From PVC group bacterium (GTDB lineage Bacteria > Verrucomicrobiota > Kiritimatiellia > UBA8416), in the NCBI GenBank assembly GCA_003567005.1, contig PXBF01000078.1, positions 62,001 through 126,000 on the forward strand: DNA of 64,000 bases, read 5' to 3'. Position 1 is the first letter of the stretch. Each line of letters starts with the position of its first letter. Positions 16,287-24,872 of the stretch are shown in pieces. The position numbers were made by a program, and so were the translations under genes. The notes under the pieces were generated by a model that worked only from the letters and a program-made list of their open reading frames with translations, did no database searches and was not told the origin of the DNA.

Positions 16287-18905
16287 ATGAAGATGATTAC
16301 ATTGTTGCAGACGCGCCGCAACCGTATTGCCTGCAGGCTGGCAGTGCTTACAATCGGCCTGTTTACCCTGTTGCAAACCGCAGACGCTGGCTTCTCGGGA
16401 AGACATCAGCCCGAAAATTTTTTGGAATCAGTTCCTGGATCATTCGAGGGGGGCACGGGGGTTTGGAACCTCGGGCCACTCGGGGTTTTCGGCTTCGCCA
16501 ACGGAACGCCTTACATGGACTCGCGCCAATTTCTCGTCCGCGAGGTGCTTCCCGGTACACTCGCCGACGGCAGGCTGCGGCAGCATGATGTGATCCTCGG
16601 GGTGCTTGCGCCGGATGGTTGGGAGGAGCGTGTCGAGGCGAATCCCGGTGACTTTATGCCGAATTTTTACATCCTGCGCTCGATCGCCTACGCCATCGAA
16701 GAGGCCGAGAAGCAAGGCGGCACGCTCAAGTTGAAAGTCTGGCGTCCGGAGACCGAGGAAGTTCCGGTTCCCGATGGGATCTCAGGCGCTATAGACACCC
16801 CTAAAAGCTGGTCGGTGCGCAAAGAGCCTGTCAACGCCAATGAGATCGAAGTGGAGATCCCGATCCCTGCAAGGGGAGCCTTTAGCAAAACCTCGCCTTG
16901 GAATTGCCCACGGGCGAGTGAGATGATTGAGCAGCTTGCCGGTACCATCATGGCGCGTGGATTGCCCGATGGTAGGGGGCACGCGAGTCAAAGTATCACG
17001 GCGGCCCTCGATGCGCTGGGACTTCTCGCCACCGGCGAGGAAAAGTACCTTCCTCTGGTGCGCGATTACGCCCGCGCAGTTGCCGGTTTTTACGAGGGAT
17101 CGCACATTCTTGATAATCCGAAGAATACCGGTAGCACGTGGACCCTTGCTTACGAGAACCTGTTTCTTGCCGAGTATTATCTCGCCACTGGTGACAAAGA
17201 GGTTCTGCCCGGCTTCACGGATCTCTCCATGCAGCTTGCGATGGGGCGCAGCGCTGTCGGAACCTTCAGCCATGGTCTCGTCCAGGTTGATTTATTCGGC
17301 CTCTATGGCCCCGCCTCCTCCTACGGTGCCATGAACCAGTGCAGCATCACCGCCAACATGTCCCTGGCCCTTGCGCGGAAGGCTGGTCTCGACAAGAAGG
17401 AAATCGATGACGCGGTGGAGATCGGTGCGGAGTTTCTGCGCTGGTTTGTTGACAAGGGCACCATTGCCTATGGCGACAACCCGCCTTGGATGGATCATGA
17501 AAGCAACGGGGTGAATTCCCAGGCCGCGGTTTTTTTTGATATTATTGGGGACCGGCACTCCGCGGATTATTTCACCCGCATGACGCTGGCATCGGCCCGG
17601 ATCCGCACCCAAGGGCACACCGGGCACTACTTCAATACGCTCTGGGGGCCTCCCGGAGCCGCACGCGGAGGTCCGGCGGCCGCGCATGCGTTTATGGATT
17701 TGACGCGCTGGTATCAGATTCTGGAGCAGCGCGTGGATGGCAGTGCAGCCTTCAATGGTCCTGGAAGGTACGGGAATTGGTCCACCGCCGGTGTACATCT
17801 TCTCCATCTGTGCCTGCCACGCCAGCAACTGCACATCACCGGGAAAGGCGGCAATTCGATGGCACCACTTAGCCAGGAGGCGCTGAAAAAATCCATCGAT
17901 AACGGCCGCTTTGTGCGATTGGATTCAAAGCGCTCGACGGTAAGCGGGATGTCGGTTCCTGAATTGCTGGCCGAGCTTGGCAGTGCTAACGCGTATGTGC
18001 GCCACAAAGTCGCGGGTGAACTGGGACGGAGGGACGAGAATGTGGTCAACGAGTTGCTTGCCATGTTGAAAGGCCCAGACCGCTATGCACGCTACGGTGC
18101 CTTACTCGCGCTCAAAGAGACTGGGCGAATATCGGATGAGGCCATGGACGAGATGTTGCGTATCCTCCGGGAGGAGAAGGACATCACCTTGCGGAGATAT
18201 GCCTCGGGTGCACTCGGTTCTGTACGCGGTGCCAGAGGGCTGGAAAAGGTTATGCCCGCCATGCTGCAGCTTGTGATCGATTATAAGACGGGGGATTCCG
18301 TTACGCCGGAAAATTACCTGGAAGACAAACTCAATGGCATGATCGCTGATTCGGCGTTCAGTATCGTGTATGGCGATAATATATGGAGAGCCAACGAGAA
18401 TAGTTTTGAAGGCGTGGACCGCGATCTGCTCTACCCGGCATTGCGTTCCATGCTGGTAAACCCCGTGCAGGCCGGTCCGGGTCGCGCAATTACCATCATC
18501 AACCGGTTTCTGGACGAGGAAGAACAAGCCAAATTCCTGGGAGCTATTTATCTCGCGGTCAAAAATCCCCCGCCTAGCTCGAACTCCGTGCAATACCGGG
18601 TGCAAGGAACCAGTATGCTGGCCCGCAGGCACATCAAGGAAGCCATGCCCCTGGCCTATGGTATGATGATGGAGCCCACGCATGGCCGCTTCTGGAGAAT
18701 CCCGCTTGGCATGGAAGCGCTTGGCTACTTCGGCAAGGCTGCGGCACCGCATTTCGAGGATATGCAGAAGATGTATGAGCAATTTATCGAAGGCCGTAGA
18801 CCCAGGGAAGTGCAACGTATGGAAGCAGTCTGGCAGAAAGTCCTGGAAAACAAGGACAAGGAATTCGAATTGAAAAGCATCCAGCCCTATCTGGACGCGA
18901 TGTAG
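16287..18905 (+). CDS. Secreted DUF6288 protein B (PDZ, alpha/alpha barrel, HEAT)
   Basis: 872 residues. The start at 16287 follows AACAGGAG and reproduces the start context of protein A; an upstream frame extends to 16215. Signal peptide about 1-33. The PDZ-like domain has V-L-P-G-T-L-A-D-G-R-L-R-Q-H-D-V-I-L-G-V. The barrel carries the same invariant blocks as A: Y-G-A-M-N-Q-C-S-I-T, Y-G-D-N-P-P-W-M-D-H-E-S-N-G-V-N-S-Q and G-H-T-G-H-Y-F. C-terminal HEAT repeats end Q-P-Y-L-D-A-M. The last third is almost identical in DNA to A (75 identical bases at 15401-15475 and 18354-18428), while the first two thirds are clearly diverged, which suggests local gene conversion. Confidence 0.75.
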   Translation: MKMITLLQTRRNRIACRLAVLTIGLFTLLQTADAGFSGRHQPENFLESVPGSFEGGTGVWNLGPLGVFGFANGTPYMDSRQFLVREVLPGTLADGRLRQHDVILGVLAPDGWEERVEANPGDFMPNFYILRSIAYAIEEAEKQGGTLKLKVWRPETEEVPVPDGISGAIDTPKSWSVRKEPVNANEIEVEIPIPARGAFSKTSPWNCPRASEMIEQLAGTIMARGLPDGRGHASQSITAALDALGLLATGEEKYLPLVRDYARAVAGFYEGSHILDNPKNTGSTWTLAYENLFLAEYYLATGDKEVLPGFTDLSMQLAMGRSAVGTFSHGLVQVDLFGLYGPASSYGAMNQCSITANMSLALARKAGLDKKEIDDAVEIGAEFLRWFVDKGTIAYGDNPPWMDHESNGVNSQAAVFFDIIGDRHSADYFTRMTLASARIRTQGHTGHYFNTLWGPPGAARGGPAAAHAFMDLTRWYQILEQRVDGSAAFNGPGRYGNWSTAGVHLLHLCLPRQQLHITGKGGNSMAPLSQEALKKSIDNGRFVRLDSKRSTVSGMSVPELLAELGSANAYVRHKVAGELGRRDENVVNELLAMLKGPDRYARYGALLALKETGRISDEAMDEMLRILREEKDITLRRYASGALGSVRGARGLEKVMPAMLQLVIDYKTGDSVTPENYLEDKLNGMIADSAFSIVYGDNIWRANENSFEGVDRDLLYPALRSMLVNPVQAGPGRAITIINRFLDEEEQAKFLGAIYLAVKNPPPSSNSVQYRVQGTSMLARRHIKEAMPLAYGMMMEPTHGRFWRIPLGMEALGYFGKAAAPHFEDMQKMYEQFIEGRRPREVQRMEAVWQKVLENKDKEFELKSIQPYLDAM

Positions 18906-18910
18906 CGATA

Positions 18911-18960
18911 GGGAATGGGGGAGTGTGTGTGGGTGTGTGGGTGTGGGAGTGGGTGAGAGT
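18911..18960 (+). repeat. GT-rich degenerate repeat tract 3
   Basis: Six bases after the DUF6288 protein B stop; GAGTGTGTGTGGGTGTGTGGGTG-like units. Confidence 0.65.
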
Positions 18961-19035
18961 TAACGCTGTTCGTCTTTGTCCCACATACTCATGCACTCCC
19001 ATACTTTTCCGCTTTAGCGTGTGCTCCAGTGGCAA

Positions 19036-19065
19036 TTGATCTGGCGATGGATTGCGTCTTATAGG
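19036..19065 (+). promoter_or_regulatory. Possible promoter upstream of second SASA gene
   Basis: TTGATC, an 18-base spacer and TATAGG, four of six consensus bases in each box, about 70 bases before the ATG at 19133. Weak on its own; position is the main support. Confidence 0.3.
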
Positions 19066-19132
19066 ATAGGGTGCACGGGTTAACCGACAACGTCCGCTGC
19101 TCGCGAAGAGAGCCAGTGGCAGAACAGGAGAG

Positions 19133-20932
19133 ATGAGGATGATGGGAACGAATCGAATCTGGAGTCTGGTTTTGGGTATGCTGGTAGCGGCCTCTTGGGC
19201 ATATGCTAGCGGTCCTCTTAAAATCTATATTCTGGCGGGGCAATCCAACATGCAGGGAACGGCGCAGATTACCACCTTTCCCCACATGGCGATGGATTCG
19301 GTGTCAAAACCGCTGCATGACAAATTGGTGGATGAGGATGGCGTGCCACGGGTGCATGAAGATGTCTATATCACAGCCATTAGCAAAGGTGGCGGCTGGC
19401 ACGCCACGATTGATATGGCGAAACAGGGACCGTTGACCGTGGGCTATGGCGGGCCGCTTGAATCGGAAACGATGTTCGGCCCGGAGCTGGCCTTTGGTGT
19501 CACGATGCAGGAACTGGCCGGCGAGCCCATCCTGCTGATCAAAGCCTCCTGGGGCGGCAGAAGCCTGTATGAGCATTTTCGCCCGCCAAGTGCCGGAGAG
19601 CTACCGGACGGGAAAGCATCGGGCCACTACTACCGGTTGATGATGGAGCACGTTAAAGAGGTGCTGGCGGATCCCGGCAAGTTTCATCCGGCCTATGATC
19701 CGGAGCAGGGGTATGAGGTCGCAGGTTTTGTCTGGTTCCAGGGATACAATGATCAGTTCGCGCCTTATCCGCATCTGCCTGCGCCTGAAGGGCAAAGGAG
19801 AGGACCCAAAGATTTCACTGAATACAGCCGTTTGCTTGCCTGCCTGATTCGCGACGTTCGCGAGGAAGTCAATACACCGGACATGCCTGTTGCCATTGGT
19901 GTGATCGGTATTGGCGGTCACCGGAATAGAGATGGGCAACCCCCGCCAGAGGCGATGGTCGTGCCATTGGAAGGGCCGCTAACCTTGCGACAGGCGATGG
20001 CTGCACCAGCGCATATGCCTGAATTCAAGGGTACCGTGGCTGCCGTTCAAACGGCAGACTTCTGGGATCATGAATTGCAAGCGGCACACAGAAGAACCCG
20101 CCGGTTGGGGGGCATTAGAGATGTTGCCTATGGCCTGACCCCGGAGGGGGACGTTGACTTCGGCTCATCCCAGACGGAGGGCTGGCAATCCCTCGGGACG
20201 CCTTCTTTGGAAGAACGGCGCTGGCGCTACACGGCGTTTGATACCGCCCCGGGAGCGCAATATGACTCAACGATGGTGGAAGGGCGCGAACAACGCTTCT
20301 TCCGGCAGGATTTTCCTGCCGCGTACGCTGGCTGGCAGCTTCCTGATTTCGATGACAGCAACTGGCAGGAAGGCCCCGCCCCGATTGGTAGGGGCCCGTT
20401 TATACGTCGCAGGAATGCACCTGAGATACATTCCGCATGGGACGATGGGAATATGCTGCTGATGCGCACGACCATCACGTTGGATCCTGCCGACTACGAG
20501 GCCTTCCGCGTATGCATCATGGCCAAGGAATCCTACAATATTTATCTGAATGGTGAAAAACTCTTCAGCTATGTCTGGTTTCAAAGAGATTATCATTACC
20601 GCGCCTATTACCTGACCGCGGAACAGGCCGCGCATCTGAAAAAGGGCGACAATGTGCTGGCCGTGCAGGCAAACATAAGACATCACGGCAGAGGCGACAA
20701 TAGAGCCGAAACAAACTGGGTTAATCTGCTCTTCGAGGGGATCACGAAGGCGGATCATGAAAAGCTTTTGGCGTTTTATGACACCATCGCCACGGCAAAG
20801 GATTTTGAGATTGCCAGCGGAAGATCCAACCAGGATTTCCATTATCTTGGGTCGGCCAAGATTTACAGCCGGATCGGTGAGGCACTCGCTATCGCATTGC
20901 ATGAGATGGATCAAAAGAAAGTCCAGCCGTAA
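19133..20932 (+). CDS. Secreted SASA esterase 2 with inserted beta-sandwich domain
   Basis: 599 residues, longer than the other two SASA genes. A signal peptide (about 1-26) precedes I-Y-I-L-A-G-Q-S-N-M-Q-G with nucleophile Ser38; L-I-K-A-S-W-G-G-R-S-L follows. The core runs to about residue 310. A roughly 200-residue insertion then reads like a jelly-roll/galactose-binding or GH2-N-type domain (W-Q-L-P-D-F-D-D-S-N-W-Q-E-G, then I-Y-L-N-G-E-K-L-F and L-K-K-G-D-N-V-L-A-V-Q-A-N). After it the esterase fold resumes with D-F-H-Y-L-G-S-A-K-I-Y-S-R-I-G-E-A, placing the likely catalytic His at 570. The insertion probably contributes carbohydrate binding. Confidence 0.8.
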   Translation: MRMMGTNRIWSLVLGMLVAASWAYASGPLKIYILAGQSNMQGTAQITTFPHMAMDSVSKPLHDKLVDEDGVPRVHEDVYITAISKGGGWHATIDMAKQGPLTVGYGGPLESETMFGPELAFGVTMQELAGEPILLIKASWGGRSLYEHFRPPSAGELPDGKASGHYYRLMMEHVKEVLADPGKFHPAYDPEQGYEVAGFVWFQGYNDQFAPYPHLPAPEGQRRGPKDFTEYSRLLACLIRDVREEVNTPDMPVAIGVIGIGGHRNRDGQPPPEAMVVPLEGPLTLRQAMAAPAHMPEFKGTVAAVQTADFWDHELQAAHRRTRRLGGIRDVAYGLTPEGDVDFGSSQTEGWQSLGTPSLEERRWRYTAFDTAPGAQYDSTMVEGREQRFFRQDFPAAYAGWQLPDFDDSNWQEGPAPIGRGPFIRRRNAPEIHSAWDDGNMLLMRTTITLDPADYEAFRVCIMAKESYNIYLNGEKLFSYVWFQRDYHYRAYYLTAEQAAHLKKGDNVLAVQANIRHHGRGDNRAETNWVNLLFEGITKADHEKLLAFYDTIATAKDFEIASGRSNQDFHYLGSAKIYSRIGEALAIALHEMDQKKVQP

Positions 20933-20946
20933 GGCGGGCTGGAACT

Positions 20947-20980
20947 GTGTGTGCGTGTGGGAGTGCGTGGGTGTGTGGGG
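20947..20980 (+). repeat. GT-rich degenerate repeat tract 4
   Basis: GTGTGCGTGTGGGAGTGCG-type units shortly after the second SASA stop, running directly into the inverted-end repeat at 20983. Confidence 0.6.
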
Positions 20981-20982
20981 AA

Positions 20983-21128
20983 TTGAATATCCAATATCCA
21001 ATATCCAGTTCCAATATCCAAGGAACAAGGTTGCGAGAGTGGAGCATGAGAAGTCCAAAGGCTAACAATTTCTCATTTCTCGCTCTCCTTGGTAATTGAG
21101 AGTTCCGTGTTGGATATTGGATATTGAA
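20983..21128. repeat. MITE-like repeat with inverted ends, complete copy 1
   Basis: The left end TTGAATATCCAATATCCA matches, with two mismatches, the inverse of the right end TGGATATTGGATATTGAA. The interior carries GAACAAG, TTGCGAGAG, GCATGAGAAGTCCAAAGGCTA and CGCTCTCCTTGG. Copy 2 lies at 42385-42502 and a truncated copy at 16018. No coding capacity. Confidence 0.7.
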
Positions 21129-21150
21129 AATGTTTAGAAATAGGAGTTAC

Positions 21151-21804
21151 ATGATGAATCAGATTGTACCGAAGGTTATACTGATGAGCGTGGTTGCAGC
21201 CAGTTTGCAGGCCGCTGGAAATGCGCCACAAAGCGCACCCGCCTATGCGATTCCGCCCGGCATGCTGGGGGAAATCCTTGCGCCGTATGAGAATGCCAGC
21301 CCGGCGGAATATCCGGACGACTTGGTGGCCTTTCCCACTGCCTATGAACTTTCGTCCCTGACCGAAGACGAGTTGCTGGCGCTGCTCGGTCACTGGCATC
21401 CGCAGGCACACCGTTCCGCTGCGCAAGAATTGGTCCGGCGCGACGTGGATGTGGATCCGATTCTTACCAGATTCCTCCACTCCGATTCGTACTACGAACG
21501 GGCAGGCGGGCTGCATTTGCTCACCACCTATGTTGGCAGGCGGGGGGACGGGGAGCGTGGACTTGCATCCCAGAAGTGGGTTCCCCGGGTTGTCGAGCTA
21601 GCGGGTGACGAGCACCTTGTGGTGCGCTGGTGGGCCTTTGATGTATTGAAGAAAATAGGCAGGTCCCATGAAGATGCCGCCCGGGCCGCGGTTAGGCTGA
21701 CGAGCGATCCCTACCGCTACCTGCGTTCGGATGCTGCTAGAAGACTGAACGATTTCGAACACGCGGAAATGGCAAAAAAGGAGTTTTTGGATGAACTACA
21801 GTAA
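21151..21804 (+). CDS. Secreted stand-alone HEAT-repeat protein
   Basis: 217 residues from the ATG at 21151 (AGGAG four bases upstream); the open frame extends to a TTG at 21124 inside a repeat. Signal peptide about 1-24. L-T-E-D-E-L-L-A-L-L-G-H-W-H-P and A-A-Q-E-L-V-R-R-D-V-D-V align well with the start of the HEAT region in DUF6288 A and D (V-D-E-L-L-E-A-L-G-S-W-S-P and A-L-E-L-G-E-R-D-E-N-V). Further repeats include V-V-R-W-W-A-F-D-V-L and Y-L-R-S-D-A-A-R-R-L. Its stop overlaps the start of the next gene by 14 bases, so both are probably made together. Likely a partner of DUF6288 protein C. Confidence 0.75.
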   Translation: MMNQIVPKVILMSVVAASLQAAGNAPQSAPAYAIPPGMLGEILAPYENASPAEYPDDLVAFPTAYELSSLTEDELLALLGHWHPQAHRSAAQELVRRDVDVDPILTRFLHSDSYYERAGGLHLLTTYVGRRGDGERGLASQKWVPRVVELAGDEHLVVRWWAFDVLKKIGRSHEDAARAAVRLTSDPYRYLRSDAARRLNDFEHAEMAKKEFLDELQ

Positions 21805-24706
21805 ACGCAATCATGGACACAATATTTTACGCTATCTTGGCTGCACGTTGCTGGCCTCGGCCACGCTGGTATACGGGGGAGAAGACCCACTGTTCAGCAC
21901 GCTCGCGCCGAACGTGACGCCGATTCCCGCTCGCAGTTTCGATTACAACCTCGGGCCAACGGGAGCCAGAGGATGGTTTCACGGGATCAACAGCCATACC
22001 CGCGACAGTCGCGAGATCTTTGTGAAATCGATTGAGCCGCAGTCGCCCGCAGACGGGGTACTGTTGCCCGGCGATATGATTGTCGGCGTATTTGGCGAAC
22101 GTTTTGATGTGGACGCGCGCAGGACCTTCGGCGAGGCGATCGTCAAGGTAGAGGCCGCTGACGGCAAACTTCCGCTCCTGATTGTACGCGATGGAAAGAA
22201 ACATGCGGCAACGATTGCGATCGAGCCCATGGGTGCCTATGCGCCCACGGCACCCTACGACTGTCCAAAGACCGCCAGAATCCTGGAGCGGATGACGGCC
22301 TGGCTTGCGCAGGATATGCCGCCAGATGGTTTTCACTATCTTGGCGGGGCCTTCAGTCGCTTGGGGCTGCTGGCCTCGGGCAAGGTCAAGTACATGGATC
22401 ACGTGCGCCGCAATGCCATGACGCAGGGCAAAATCCGGTATCCCATCGATGCCTTAAACCGGCACTTTCCCTGGGTGGGCTCGTACGAGAACCTCTTCCT
22501 GACCGAATACTATCTAGCCACGGGCGACCGCAGCGTCCTTCCCGCCATCGAGGCCTACGTCCGAACCCTTGAAAAAGGCGTGGGTAGGCCAGGGACATGG
22601 GGCCACAGACTGGCCACGGATGGGGTTATGCCTGGCTATGGTGCCATGAACAATGCTGGACTCACCGCCTTTATGTCCATTATCCTCGCCTATGAATGTG
22701 GTGTAGAGGTCGACATGGAGATCGTCCGCTTGTGCGCCGAGTTCTTTGCAACCCCCGCGGGTCTGGGTGGATCGCCCTATGGCGACAACCCGCCCTGGCT
22801 CTTGTCCATCCACAATGGCAAGAATGCCACCACGGCCATCAACTATCACCTGCTGGGAAATACCCGTATCCGCGACTGGTTCGCCAAGGGAATCGCGGCG
22901 TCGAACCCCGAGCAGCTCGAGCAAGGACACACCGGTAACTACTGGGCCCAGATGTGGGCTCCGCTTGGAGGCGCGCTGGCGGGTCCGGAGGCATTTGCTG
23001 GGTACATGCATCGTACGGCCTGGTACCGGGATATGACCCGGCGCTGGGACGGCTCGTTTATCCATCAGCCATTACCCCATCGGAGGGAAGGAAACCTCGC
23101 AGGCGGTACGATCGCCCGTGGCCCGGCTTGGGTGACGGGAGGATTCACGCTGGGCTATGCCCTGCCGGCAAAATACCTGCGGATGACCGGTGCGCCTCAG
23201 AGCGTCTTTGGTATTCACTGCCCCGAGGTACTTGAACTCGCCCGTACGCGCTATTTCGAGAGGGACTATGAGGCCGCTATCGCCGAGGCCACGAAATTCA
23301 CCGGCAGCGAGGATCCCCGTACCCGGTCCATGGCGGAGCAATTGATCAAGGCCGCCAATGACCAGATGGCATCCATCGAACTGACGCTGGCGGCAATCGA
23401 CGCCGCGCTGGAGAAGGGCGATGTGTATTTGGCCCAGTGTCAACTCGAGGGGTTGGGTCTTATCATGCCCGAGACGGATGAACGGCTTGTGTCCAGGCTT
23501 GCGGTGCTGGATACACCCGAAATGCAGCTCTTAGTGGACATTGGCCGTCGCTATCATGGCCTGATCACACCGCACATGCGCACGGCGCAAGGGTTGGGCA
23601 GCGTCTATGTGAAACTCATACCACTTGCGTATCGGCACAGTCTCGAACGCATCGCGGAGAATGAGGATGCCGGGGTTTACAAGGAGCTTGCCCGGCAATA
23701 CCTCGCGGAATACCCGGTCTCGAACCAGATGCTGCGGTTCGATTTGACCCCTTTGCTGGAAGACCCGACCATCGCGTCCGGGCGGGGGCTGACTATCAGC
23801 CCAACCGTGTCGACCGATACCACCGTCCGCTGGCTGGTGGTCACGGATGGAGAAACGCCAGAAGGCTGGATGGAACCCGCCTTCGATGACGCAGCCTGGA
23901 CAGAGACCGAGATGCCAATTTCCGGATCGAAAGAGGGGCGGCATCTGGTGCGCTCTACCTTCACGCTCCAGAGCCTGGACGGCATCGAGGAATTACAGCT
24001 ATCGCGCTCGCACAGCGGCGATGCCGAGTTCTTTCTCAACGGCGAACAAATTCTCGAACGCAGTGGTGGAGGCAGTATGTTCCTCAAACCTTCTACGGTG
24101 GGCTTGCTCAGGGAAGGCCAGAACGTACTGGCTGTGCAGGTCTATGGTGCGCAACGACCGCGAGATCAAAGGGACACTCGTTACGGTCTACATTACGTAA
24201 CACCCGATGCGTTGGCGCAGAGCCCGTCCATTGTGCCACCGCCACGCCCGCCCGCGCCTGATGTGTATGTGTCGGACCTTGAACCGGTATCGGAGACACT
24301 CGGCTGGGGCTGGGACCCGCGGGTCCGTTATGACCGCGCGCTTACCGGGGACCCGATCACCCTGCAGGGCTACCGCTATGAAAAGGGCATCGGTACCCAC
24401 GCCCCTTCTGATATTGTCTTTACGCTCAAGCCCGAATACCGTCGTTTCGTTAGCACAGTGGGGCATGATCAAATGGGCGGCGTGCGACCCAGGGGCGACG
24501 GCGAGGCAGATGCCCAATATATGATTCTCGTGGATGGCAAGGAATTGGCGCGGTCGCCCATGCTGGGGCTCGGCGAGGTATGGCACTTCGATGTGGCGTT
24601 GCCCGAAGACGGCAAGGAAATCCTGCTCCATGTTTATGAAGGTCCGTACAGGCACTATGACAATGTCGTATGGGCCAATGCCGGCTTCATGCTTGCCGAC
24701 CAGTAG
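21791..24706 (+). CDS. Secreted DUF6288 protein C with NPCBM carbohydrate-binding domain
   Basis: 971 residues. A signal peptide precedes a PDZ-like domain (I-E-P-Q-S-P-A-D-G-V-L-L-P-G-D-M-I-V-G-V). The helical barrel has Y-E-N-L-F-L-T-E-Y-Y-L-A-T-G-D, Y-G-A-M-N-N-A-G-L-T, Y-G-D-N-P-P-W-L-L-S-I-H-N-G-K-N and G-H-T-G-N-Y-W. Unlike A, B and D it lacks the W-M-D-H / W-M-E-H type block and has no fused HEAT region. Instead it continues through a linker into a beta-sandwich (about 680-790; F-F-L-N-G-E-Q-I and G-Q-N-V-L-A-V-Q-V). A C-terminal NPCBM-type module (about 825-971) carries V-S-D-L-E-P-V-S and Y-E-K-G-I-G-T-H-A-P-S. The NPCBM makes carbohydrate contact likely. Confidence 0.75.
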   Translation: MNYSKRNHGHNILRYLGCTLLASATLVYGGEDPLFSTLAPNVTPIPARSFDYNLGPTGARGWFHGINSHTRDSREIFVKSIEPQSPADGVLLPGDMIVGVFGERFDVDARRTFGEAIVKVEAADGKLPLLIVRDGKKHAATIAIEPMGAYAPTAPYDCPKTARILERMTAWLAQDMPPDGFHYLGGAFSRLGLLASGKVKYMDHVRRNAMTQGKIRYPIDALNRHFPWVGSYENLFLTEYYLATGDRSVLPAIEAYVRTLEKGVGRPGTWGHRLATDGVMPGYGAMNNAGLTAFMSIILAYECGVEVDMEIVRLCAEFFATPAGLGGSPYGDNPPWLLSIHNGKNATTAINYHLLGNTRIRDWFAKGIAASNPEQLEQGHTGNYWAQMWAPLGGALAGPEAFAGYMHRTAWYRDMTRRWDGSFIHQPLPHRREGNLAGGTIARGPAWVTGGFTLGYALPAKYLRMTGAPQSVFGIHCPEVLELARTRYFERDYEAAIAEATKFTGSEDPRTRSMAEQLIKAANDQMASIELTLAAIDAALEKGDVYLAQCQLEGLGLIMPETDERLVSRLAVLDTPEMQLLVDIGRRYHGLITPHMRTAQGLGSVYVKLIPLAYRHSLERIAENEDAGVYKELARQYLAEYPVSNQMLRFDLTPLLEDPTIASGRGLTISPTVSTDTTVRWLVVTDGETPEGWMEPAFDDAAWTETEMPISGSKEGRHLVRSTFTLQSLDGIEELQLSRSHSGDAEFFLNGEQILERSGGGSMFLKPSTVGLLREGQNVLAVQVYGAQRPRDQRDTRYGLHYVTPDALAQSPSIVPPPRPPAPDVYVSDLEPVSETLGWGWDPRVRYDRALTGDPITLQGYRYEKGIGTHAPSDIVFTLKPEYRRFVSTVGHDQMGGVRPRGDGEADAQYMILVDGKELARSPMLGLGEVWHFDVALPEDGKEILLHVYEGPYRHYDNVVWANAGFMLADQ

Positions 24707-24753
24707 GGCGGCCAAGATGATGCGGGGGAGAGTAACTTGGGTGTCGCAGCGCA

Positions 24754-24816
24754 GTAGGGGTGCCCCAGTCCCTTGGGGCATCCCCGGGGCAGCCCAAGGG
24801 ACTGGACTGCCCCTAC
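24754..24816. repeat. Strong GC-rich stem-loop after DUF6288 protein C
   Basis: Nested perfect inverted repeats: GTAGGGG (24754-24760) with CCCCTAC (24810-24816), and CCAGTCCCTTGGG (24765-24777) with CCCAAGGGACTGG (24793-24805). Could stop transcription or protect an mRNA end; no T-run follows. A CCAAGATGATGCGGGG...CTTGG element precedes it at 24711-24741. Confidence 0.6.
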
Positions 24817-24872
24817 TTCGGGGATCAACACAAAATGATGTTACAGCTTAGAATGTATGGGGGAGCGTGTTT

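Noticed and set aside
15959..20980. GT-rich tracts considered as a CRISPR array
   Set aside because: Units are irregular in length and there are no distinct spacers or cas genes.
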